This document shows, piece by piece, positions 1 to 5,557 of a stretch of 5,557 bases of DNA. The stretch's first letter is position 1, and every line of letters begins with the position of its first letter. A program made the position numbers and the translations under genes. This DNA comes from an uncultured Parabacteroides sp. (GTDB taxonomy: Bacteria > Bacteroidota > Bacteroidia > Bacteroidales > Tannerellaceae): contig CAMTPG010000189.1 in the NCBI GenBank assembly GCA_947074335.1, forward strand, positions 1-5,557, written 5' to 3'. The notes under the pieces were generated by a model. That model ran no database searches, was not told the origin of the DNA, and worked only from the letters and a program-made list of their open reading frames with translations.

Positions 1-55
1 GAAGGCACTATCGAAAACGGATGCCGAACGACTGGCTCGTTTGCAGGAGTTATAA
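1..55 (+). CDS. 3' end of an unidentified gene (partial)
   Basis: The frame beginning at base 2 stays open to a TAA at 53-55 and reads KALSKTDAERLARLQEL. This is a charged, leucine-containing tail that would fit a C-terminal amphipathic helix. A strong plus-strand intrinsic terminator starts 28 bases after the stop, which is the main reason to believe a gene ends here and in this direction. The other two plus frames also lack a stop in the first 55 bases, but they run on into the terminator stem before stopping and read less like protein. Too little is present to name a family or function. The gene converges on the susCD operon, so it is transcribed separately from it. Confidence 0.55.
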   Translation, partial: KALSKTDAERLARLQEL

Positions 56-82
56 GGGTAAAGCCCTGATTTGTCAAAGCAG

Positions 83-136
83 CGGTTCAAATTATCCCGG
101 TATTTTATGGGGATAATTTGAACCGTTTTCTTTTTG
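83..136 (+). terminator. intrinsic terminator of the left-edge gene
   Basis: A perfect 16-bp inverted repeat is present: CGGTTCAAATTATCCC at 83-98 and its complement at 110-125, with an 11-base loop. It is followed directly by a T-rich run (TTTTCTTTTT, 126-135). The T tract lies only on the plus-strand side, so it serves the gene ending at 55 and not transcripts arriving from susD. Confidence 0.85.
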
Positions 137-174
137 ATAGTATAAGGAACTGATTTGATAGTATAAGGAACTGA
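133..174. repeat. perfect 21-bp tandem duplication
   Basis: Bases 133-153 are repeated exactly at 154-174; the unit starts TTTGATAGTATAAGG and ends AACTGA. There are two copies with no mismatch. The first copy overlaps the T tract of the terminator, so the duplication extends the sequence just past it. Perfect identity suggests a recent slippage or duplication event. No coding or known site function is apparent. Confidence 0.9.
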
Positions 175-477
175 TAAAAACGGCAGAAGATTTACGGAAT
201 AAATAAATCCGCTTTTCCGTTTATTCGTAATTCACAATGGATGAATAACATCATAATCTCCATAATACTGATTGGCGATTTCTTTCTGTGTTTCATTTAA
301 TAAATTTCTCCAAACGATATAAATTACCCGTTTATTGCCGGCATTTTACAAATTACAGCATTTAGAAAAGATTCGATCTTCTTCTGAGCATTCTCTTTTT
401 TCCGGTTTATAGATTTTCTTCAATTGGCGGCATTCATATTCTTATCCGGCAAACTTCTCATTAACTCGCATTTCCCC
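175..477. other. AT-rich intergenic stretch with no intact gene
   Basis: This stretch lies between the two facing transcription units. I see no intact reading frame with a credible start, no tRNA or rRNA signature and no CRISPR-like repeats. A weak imperfect hairpin occurs at 192-230 (TTAC and GAATAAA pairing with TTTATTC and GTAA around one bulged G, 16-base loop), without a T tract on either side. The only coding-like signal is the interrupted minus-strand frame at 232-471, listed separately. Confidence 0.6.
232..471 (-). pseudogene. possible decayed small gene, interrupted by two TAA stops
   Basis: Read from an ATG at 471-469, one minus-strand frame covers 80 codons to a TGA at 234-232, with TAA codons at 444-442 and 348-346. 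The middle piece begins EYECRQLKKIYKPEKRE. The last piece has no start codon but reads convincingly as protein and ends IANQYYGDYDVIHPL. Its aromatic, acidic and proline residues are not what random AT-rich DNA usually gives. A neighbouring minus frame is also fairly open from 419 to 327 (contains AQKKIESFLNAVICKMP), so a frameshifted ancestor is possible. I do not recognise the family. The ATG sits only a few bases beyond the susD terminator. The alternative is chance open frame in non-coding DNA, and without a homologue I cannot separate the two. Confidence 0.25.
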
Positions 478-511
478 AAAAACAAAGGCTGTCGCAACAC
501 GCGACAGCCTT
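478..511 (-). terminator. intrinsic terminator of the susCD operon
   Basis: On the minus strand an 11-bp GC-rich stem, AAGGCTGTCGC (511-501) pairing with GCGACAGCCTT (495-485), closes a 5-base loop. It is followed by TGTTTTT (484-478). The hairpin begins 21 bases after the susD stop codon and the T tract lies on the minus-strand side only. It therefore ends the susC-susD message and shows that no further gene belongs to the operon on this side. Confidence 0.9.
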
Positions 512-532
512 CCTCTTACTTACACTATAAAA

Positions 533-2089
533 TCACCGGTTCCCACCGGCCCACCAAACGGGTTCACTATAAACAAATGAACCATCGCCTTGTGCTTCAT
601 ATACATAAGGGTTTGTTGTTGTATCGCCTGATCCGTATGCTAACCGAAGCGGAAAATGACCTTTCGAATATTCCGTGCTGGAAGCATTGTTCGGATTAAT
701 CAATGTGATGAAATTCTCGCCTAAATAAGTCAGTCGGCGATAATCATTGAATGCCTCAATCGATTCGCCCGAAGCGCCGAAGAATGCCAGATATTTTTCG
801 ATCATCACTTCGCGCAGCGGATTTTGCTTGTAGAGCGCAGAAACCGTCGCATCGAAATGTTCCGCAGCCATCGCAGCCGATAAGGTGCAAACGCCGTTTA
901 CCCGGTTTTTGAAGGTCGAGTTAATCGCTGCCTGCACACCGATTGCCAGATTTTCGTAAGCCGCCATCATGGCCGATCTCAGTGTTTCGGAAGCATCGAT
1001 ACCCAGACGCGCCTGCGCTTCAGCTTTCAGAAAGAGCAGTTCATGATAACTCATCAGCTGTGTGGGTGCGCATTCAGACCAGTTTGTGGCGGCCTGACTG
1101 TAAACGCCCTGCATTTTATCACCCGATCCGTTGGGCACGGGATTGTAAGCGGCCGCATCCGGCGTAATCAGGTTGTATTGCGGATCTACAGCCACCTGCA
1201 GGGCACGCGGATCATTGCGGGAGATGAATTTATCCATCAGGCTCTGACTTAATCCGTTCAGGTCGCGACTGCGACAAAATACATATGTCGGATTGTATGT
1301 GGTAATCGCATCATATTTATCCAGCTTCAACTCATCGGCTGCCGATTCGAAGGAGTTGCCGATGTAGCCGAGAATGGCATTCAGATCCTGCGACTGATTG
1401 CTGCTTCTTCCCAGCAAACGCATCGTGTAGCGCGCTTTTAATCCGTAAACCGCTTTGGCCCAGGCTGCCGCATCGCCGCCATAATATACATCTGCCGAAG
1501 TGATCTGCGATTTTGTGCCGCTCTCCAAATCGGCCAAAGCTTCATCGAGCAGGCGGAATACATCTTTGTAAATGGTTTCCTGCTTATCCAGCTGCGGCGT
1601 CATGTACAGCGCAAAATTCAGCGCTTCGGTCCAGGGCACATCGCCGTGCAGATCCGTCAGATTGGCCAGATTGAGCGCCATCATCGTTTTGCCGATGCCG
1701 CGATTCACCAGGTTGCCCGCTTCGCTGCCGCCTTCAGAGCAGATATTAATAATATCCTGGCAGGCATTCAGGTTGTTATATACATAACCCCAACAGTTGC
1801 CGAAACTACTCGCATCTTCCATTTGAAACATGCGATGATCGGTTTCGTACATCTGTTCGGAAGCGCCGCCTTCGTGCTCCATACAAACTGCGATATAGGC
1901 ATTGTAATCGCCGCCCAGCACGCTGAATGCCGTATTGGTCAATACCTCGGTGACAATAAACGAAGAGGCCACACTGGTAGGATGATTCACATCTTCGTTG
2001 ATATCATTCATGATTGTATCCGTACAAGCCGACAAAAAAATCGCGCCTGCACATAATCCCATGATTCTTTTATATATTGCTATTTTCAT
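533..2089 (-). CDS. SusD/RagB-family surface lipoprotein (SusD-like_2 type)
   Basis: This 518-residue protein is predicted to be the outer-membrane, surface-exposed lipoprotein that binds substrate and acts as the lid of the SusC barrel encoded just upstream. A lipoprotein signal is clear: basic start (MKIAIYKR), hydrophobic core and lipobox LSAC with the lipidated cysteine at 22. Family features follow: DINEDVNHPTSV (29-40), LTDLHGDVPWTEAL (144-157), the helical WAKAVYGLKARYTMRLL (210-226), PTQLMSYHELLFLKAEAQ (342-359), FNDYRRL (447-453), FPLRLAYGSGD near 479-489 and a terminal VWW (511-513). The aromatic C-terminal ending and the GDVPWTEAL block fit the SusD-like_2 branch (Pfam PF12771 type) better than classic starch SusD. 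Length is normal and the frame is intact. Translation starts 18 bases after the susC stop; no strong Shine-Dalgarno is visible, as is common in Bacteroidota. Met1 is preferred over Met10 because it supplies the basic n-region. The substrate is unknown. Confidence 0.95.
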   Translation of the reverse strand: MKIAIYKRIMGLCAGAIFLSACTDTIMNDINEDVNHPTSVASSFIVTEVLTNTAFSVLGGDYNAYIAVCMEHEGGASEQMYETDHRMFQMEDASSFGNCWGYVYNNLNACQDIINICSEGGSEAGNLVNRGIGKTMMALNLANLTDLHGDVPWTEALNFALYMTPQLDKQETIYKDVFRLLDEALADLESGTKSQITSADVYYGGDAAAWAKAVYGLKARYTMRLLGRSSNQSQDLNAILGYIGNSFESAADELKLDKYDAITTYNPTYVFCRSRDLNGLSQSLMDKFISRNDPRALQVAVDPQYNLITPDAAAYNPVPNGSGDKMQGVYSQAATNWSECAPTQLMSYHELLFLKAEAQARLGIDASETLRSAMMAAYENLAIGVQAAINSTFKNRVNGVCTLSAAMAAEHFDATVSALYKQNPLREVMIEKYLAFFGASGESIEAFNDYRRLTYLGENFITLINPNNASSTEYSKGHFPLRLAYGSGDTTTNPYVYEAQGDGSFVYSEPVWWAGGNR

Positions 2090-2107
2090 AAATCACTCGT
2101 TTAACCG

Positions 2108-5100
2108 TTAAAATCTAATGTTGAATCCGATACCGTAACTTGTAGTCTGCGGAAGCGAGAAACGCTCGAATGCGCCCGCCATGTTGCCGTTGCCCTGCGA
2201 TGTTTCGGGGTCGATGTTTTTCACTTTCGACCAGATGATAATGTTGCGGGCAAACACATTGGCATACAATTCCAGATTCTGGGTTTTGATGATTTCGTAG
2301 TTGAATGCGATTTCTCTCAGTTTCACGAAATCATTATCCGATACGCGGCTTTCCCAGATACTGGCACGTTGTGTATAGAAGGATTCGATCTGATCGGCCG
2401 GAATCTGAATAGTCTGCGGTGCACTGTAAACCGGATTGCCATTCTCGTCGGTTCCGGTTTGAACCACGCCGGTAGAAAGTGCATAGCCGCGATCACGATC
2501 TTTACCCGATTCTTTACTTACGCCGTAATAATCGAGCTCGCCGTTTGTTCCCGCCATAATCTGACCGCCTTTACGCCAATCGAATGTTGCCGTCAGGCGC
2601 GCCTTGTAAACTGTCAGTCCGGTATTGAATCCCAGCGTGAAATCGGGACTTGTCCGCGCAATCACACCTTCGCCGCCGGCTACCGGCATGCCGCTTTCTG
2701 TGATTACGATATTGCCCGCATCGTCGCGTTTGAAGCACGAACCCCAAACCACCGGATACTTTTCGCCGGCCATGGCGCGCACATTCGGAGTTGTATAACC
2801 GCCCAGGAAAATACTGGTTACGCCGTCGGCCAGTTCGTCTACATAGTTATTGATTTTTGTGTAGTTCAGATTCACGTTCCATTCTACATTGCGTGTACGG
2901 ATCGGCGTAACTGTAACGCCCAACTCATACGCATCGGTATGCACTTTTCCGCCATTGGTATAATACGAACTTGCGCCGGTAGAGCGGGGCAGAGGCACCG
3001 AGAAAATCTGATCTTTTACATTCTGACGCGAATAGGTGAAGTTCATACTGACCAGTCCGCGCAGGAAAGTCAGATCAGCGCCAGCCTCATACGAAATCGT
3101 ATTCTGCGGTTTCAGATCCGGATTGTAAACCGTGGCACTTTTGCGGTATCCCATGTTGCCGTTGATCGGATATAAAATGCTTACACCGTTGATAAATCCG
3201 CCGCCAAACGAGCCCTTTACAAAATAATCGGGATAATACTGTCCGGCCATGCCCACTTCGGCATACGATAAACGGATTTTACCAAATGTAAGAATATCAT
3301 TCTGCAGCGACTCCAATTCGGTGAAGATGAATCCCAGCGAAACCGAAGGATAGAAGAACGAGCGATGTTTCGACGGCATGGTAGAAACGATATCGTCGCG
3401 GCCAGTCACATTCAGATACAGCATATTCTTATAAGCCAGCGAAGCGTTGGCAAAGAATCCCACAGTGCGCGATTGCGAATCGGTGTCGCCATTATCATAG
3501 ACCGAAGCATTATTCATATGATCCCAACCCGGAAAGTTGAAGTTGGTTCCCGTATTATCGGCTACTTTCAATGAGTTGTGAATAAACTCATTACCCACGA
3601 GCGCATCGAAGGTCAGATCATCGTTGATGATCCAGTTGTAAGTGGCCGTAGCCAGCGAGTTCAACGCAATCTTGGTCAGATAACGATTTGTCATCGAACC
3701 TGCGCCATCGCGGAATCCATAGGCATTTTTGCTGGTATAATTGGTCTGATAAGCATCCGTACCCAGAATATAACGCGCCTGCAAGGTATGATTATCGGTT
3801 CCGAAATTCGTTTTATAATTCAGGTATGCATTGCCGAAGAAGCGGAAAGTTTTTTCGAAGTATTCGCAATTCTCCGAGATCCAGTACGGATTTCCCCAGC
3901 GCGAAACCGTGCGGTAACTTACCTGTGTATTCGGATCGCCGAATTTTGAATTGGGAATGCCGGCCAGATTATACGATGGCGGCGCCAGATAAACGCTCGA
4001 AACAATCCCGTCGTTGGCGCCCTGCTGTTTGTCGATGCGCGAATAGATAAAATTGCCGGTATAGCCGGTTGTGAAGTGCGGATTCAGATTGGTTTCGGCG
4101 CTCAGCTTCACATTGTAACGATCCATTCCGGTGCCCGGCACAATCCCGTTTTGTTTGGCGTTACCCAGCGAGAAAGAGTAAAACCCTTTATCATTAGCCT
4201 GTTGCACATTCAGTGAGTTGTTCCAGATATAGCCGGTGCGGAAGAAATCTTTGGCATTTGTATACGAATCCGGTGTAACCCAGTTTGCTTCGTCTTCCAT
4301 GCCGGTGCCGTTGGCTAATCCCCATTGCGACACATAATATTTCCCTTCGTGACCGAAATTATTGCCTCCGTATGTGGGATCGTTGGCCAGATCCGAAATC
4401 AGCGGACCCCACGAAGACTGACCTGTCGGCACATATTTGCCGGCCGAACCTTGTGCATAATTGCTCTGTAGCTCAGGCATACGCGCCACTTTATCCATGC
4501 TGATCGAAGAAGAGAAGGAGATTTGCGGTTTGCCCTTGTTGGCATTGCGTCCGCTTTTGGTTGTGATAATCACCACACCATTCGAAGCGCGCATACCGTA
4601 CAGCGCCGATGCCGCCTGACCTTTCAGGATATTGATGCTCTCAATATCGTTCGGATCGATATCGAACGAGCGGTTAGCGTTGTCGGTTCCGGTAACCGAA
4701 CCGCCTGTGCTGTAATCGGATGCCGACGAAATAGGCATCCCGTCTACCACATAAAGCGGTGTGTTATCGCCTGTAAATGAGCGCGAACCGCGAATAGTCA
4801 TCTTCGCCGAGGCACCCGGCATACCGCTGGTAGGCGAGAAGTCGACTCCTGAAACTTTGCCCTGCAATGCACCTACAAACGACGAGTTCGCCCCTTGTGT
4901 AAGCTGTTCGGATTTTACATCCTGCACGGCATAACCCAATGCCTTTTTTTCTTTGGAAATACCCATGGCAGTAACCACCACTTCGTCGAGAGCCTGCGAG
5001 TTTGAACCCAGTTTGACCAACATCTCGGGAGTAATCGGCAGCTCCTGAGATTTCATTCCTACATACGAAAACACAGCCGTGGTGGCAGTTTCGGGCACCT

Positions 5101-5290
5101 GCAATGCGAATTCGCCGTCGATGTTTGTTATTGTTCCCACCGAAGTTCCCTGAATCAAAATGGTTGCTCCGATAATCGGTTCGCCATCGTCAGCGGAAAT
5201 TACCAATCCCTTTATCGTTTTTGTTTGGGAATAGAGAATGGTAGTGCACGAAAATAATAAGCAAAACAATAGTGTAAGTTGTCTACTCAT
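2108..5290 (-). CDS. SusC/RagA-family TonB-linked outer-membrane transporter
   Basis: This 1060-residue protein imports a substrate, usually an oligosaccharide or peptide, across the outer membrane with TonB energy, in complex with the SusD-type lipoprotein encoded next. A signal peptide covers about residues 1-21 (MSRQ, a hydrophobic stretch, likely cut before Q22). A carboxypeptidase-D-like regulatory domain follows (about 25-95; IKGLVISADDGEPIIGATI, NIDGEFAL). The TonB-box-like DEVVVTAMG is at 102-110. The plug domain spans about 115-247 and holds the family hallmarks LYVVDGMPI (179-187) and DIESINILKGQAASALYGM (215-233), ending ITTKSG. The rest, about 257-1060, is the beta-barrel, closing with SLPQTTSYGIGFNIRF and the terminal phenylalanine expected for barrel assembly. 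There is no N-terminal STN domain, so no sign of direct coupling to an anti-sigma factor. Length and architecture are typical and no frameshift is seen. It is the first gene of a two-gene operon driven by the promoter at 5415-5444. Substrate specificity cannot be read from this family alone. Confidence 0.97.
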   Translation of the reverse strand: MSRQLTLLFCLLFSCTTILYSQTKTIKGLVISADDGEPIIGATILIQGTSVGTITNIDGEFALQVPETATTAVFSYVGMKSQELPITPEMLVKLGSNSQALDEVVVTAMGISKEKKALGYAVQDVKSEQLTQGANSSFVGALQGKVSGVDFSPTSGMPGASAKMTIRGSRSFTGDNTPLYVVDGMPISSASDYSTGGSVTGTDNANRSFDIDPNDIESINILKGQAASALYGMRASNGVVIITTKSGRNANKGKPQISFSSSISMDKVARMPELQSNYAQGSAGKYVPTGQSSWGPLISDLANDPTYGGNNFGHEGKYYVSQWGLANGTGMEDEANWVTPDSYTNAKDFFRTGYIWNNSLNVQQANDKGFYSFSLGNAKQNGIVPGTGMDRYNVKLSAETNLNPHFTTGYTGNFIYSRIDKQQGANDGIVSSVYLAPPSYNLAGIPNSKFGDPNTQVSYRTVSRWGNPYWISENCEYFEKTFRFFGNAYLNYKTNFGTDNHTLQARYILGTDAYQTNYTSKNAYGFRDGAGSMTNRYLTKIALNSLATATYNWIINDDLTFDALVGNEFIHNSLKVADNTGTNFNFPGWDHMNNASVYDNGDTDSQSRTVGFFANASLAYKNMLYLNVTGRDDIVSTMPSKHRSFFYPSVSLGFIFTELESLQNDILTFGKIRLSYAEVGMAGQYYPDYFVKGSFGGGFINGVSILYPINGNMGYRKSATVYNPDLKPQNTISYEAGADLTFLRGLVSMNFTYSRQNVKDQIFSVPLPRSTGASSYYTNGGKVHTDAYELGVTVTPIRTRNVEWNVNLNYTKINNYVDELADGVTSIFLGGYTTPNVRAMAGEKYPVVWGSCFKRDDAGNIVITESGMPVAGGEGVIARTSPDFTLGFNTGLTVYKARLTATFDWRKGGQIMAGTNGELDYYGVSKESGKDRDRGYALSTGVVQTGTDENGNPVYSAPQTIQIPADQIESFYTQRASIWESRVSDNDFVKLREIAFNYEIIKTQNLELYANVFARNIIIWSKVKNIDPETSQGNGNMAGAFERFSLPQTTSYGIGFNIRF

Positions 5291-5414
5291 AATCTTGTTT
5301 TATAAAAATGAATATTACGTTAATTAAATAGCACAAGCTATTCGGGTTTTTACTGTGGCCGGCCGGTTATTTATATATAGTATATACTCTATGCTTCAGT
5401 TTTTCAGAACGCAA
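5291..5414 (-). promoter_or_regulatory. predicted 5' untranslated leader of the susCD mRNA
   Basis: If the promoter just upstream is used, transcription starts around 5405-5411 and leaves a leader of about 115-120 nt. It contains a short perfect hairpin at 5327-5342 (AATAGC pairing with GCTATT, 4-base loop), a palindromic GC island GGCCGGCC at 5357-5364 inside otherwise AT-rich DNA, and the palindrome AGTATATACT at 5379-5388. The bases just before the susC ATG (ATAAAACAAGATT) are A-rich without a Shine-Dalgarno. I do not recognise a known riboswitch. The leader may matter for message folding or post-transcriptional control, but this is inference. Confidence 0.45.
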
Positions 5415-5444
5415 CAAATATATACATAAATTTATATAAACAAA
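5415..5444 (-). promoter_or_regulatory. Bacteroidota-type housekeeping promoter for susCD
   Basis: On the minus strand TTTG (5444-5441) is followed after 18 bases by TATATTTG (5422-5415). This matches the Bacteroides primary-sigma consensus of TTTG near -33 and TAnnTTTG near -7, with spacing close to the usual 19-20. It lies about 125 bases upstream of the susC ATG and points towards it. The region is so AT-rich that a chance match is possible, but this is the only full TAnnTTTG match I found upstream of susC. Confidence 0.6.
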
Positions 5445-5445
5445 A

Positions 5446-5557
5446 ATAAAACAAGATAAAAGATAAATAAAATTAAAAACAGGTAGCTAAATGATAGTAA
5501 AAACAAAAATGACATTTCAAATAGATATATCTTGTTTGTGTGTCATTAATAGTTTGG
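5446..5557. other. AT-rich region upstream of the susCD promoter, possible regulatory sites
   Basis: I see no convincing gene here. The 10-bp palindrome AGATATATCT lies at 5523-5532, flanked by CAAA (5516 side) and TTTG (5534 side), giving an imperfect operator-like dyad. The 9-mer AAACAAGAT occurs at 5449-5457 on the plus strand and at 5529-5537 on the minus strand, and a third copy lies at 5292-5300 on the minus strand next to the susC start. A plus-strand frame opening with ATG at 5491 stays open to the window edge for 22 codons, too short to judge. Any regulator of this operon would have to lie beyond the edge or elsewhere. Confidence 0.35.

Noticed and set aside
192..230. Imperfect AT-rich hairpin considered as a further terminator.
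   Set aside because: It has a bulge, a 16-base loop and no T tract on either side, and each transcription unit already has a stronger terminator.
424..699. A 91-codon plus-strand frame crossing the susCD terminator into susD.
   Set aside because: It runs through the terminator hairpin and antisense to the SusD C-terminus. It has no recognisable domain or ribosome-binding site.
1646..2056. A 136-codon plus-strand frame opposite the susD N-terminal half.
   Set aside because: It lies entirely antisense to SusD with no independent coding signal. Other plus frames over susC and susD are shadows for the same reason.
2369..3175. A 268-codon open frame on the plus strand opposite susC.
   Set aside because: It is antisense to the strongly supported SusC barrel. 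The protein is rich in I, R, C and H without family motifs, as expected from a shadow frame.
5491..5557. Plus-strand ATG frame open to the window edge, a possible divergent gene start.
   Set aside because: Only 22 codons are visible, in AT-rich DNA with no clear plus-strand promoter or convincing protein character. It cannot be supported from this window.

Overview
The window carries one recognisable functional unit, a susC-susD pair on the minus strand. Its products are a SusC/RagA-type TonB-linked outer-membrane transporter (5290 to 2108) and a SusD/RagB-type surface lipoprotein (2089 to 533). This pairing is confined to the Bacteroidota. A Bacteroidota-type promoter (TTTG, 18-bp spacer, TAtaTTTG), very AT-rich intergenic DNA against clearly more GC-rich coding DNA, and ribosome-binding regions without a strong Shine-Dalgarno all agree. 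Bacteroidales is the likely order; the sequence does not allow a genus call.

Layout from left to right. Bases 1-55 hold the last codons of an unidentified plus-strand gene, followed at once by an intrinsic terminator (83-136). A perfect 21-bp tandem duplication (133-174) overlaps the end of that terminator. Bases 175-477 contain no intact gene, but on the minus strand there is an 80-codon frame (471-232) broken by two TAA codons whose end reads like real protein; it may be a decayed small gene. At 478-511 lies the minus-strand terminator of the susCD operon. Next come susD (533-2089), an 18-bp gap, and susC (2108-5290). The last 267 bases (5291-5557) are an AT-rich leader and promoter region with a predicted 5' UTR of roughly 120 nt, several small palindromes and a repeated 9-mer.

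The two genes should work together: SusC forms a 22-stranded barrel with a plug, and the SusD lipoprotein closes over it as a lid that captures substrate at the cell surface; uptake is powered by TonB. No glycoside hydrolase, protease, sulfatase or regulator is present, and the operon ends right after susD. The substrate therefore cannot be inferred from the neighbours. The SusD protein looks like the SusD-like_2 branch rather than the classic starch-type SusD. I found no convincing evidence of a previously undescribed system; the most open questions are the broken frame at 232-471 and the leader architecture.
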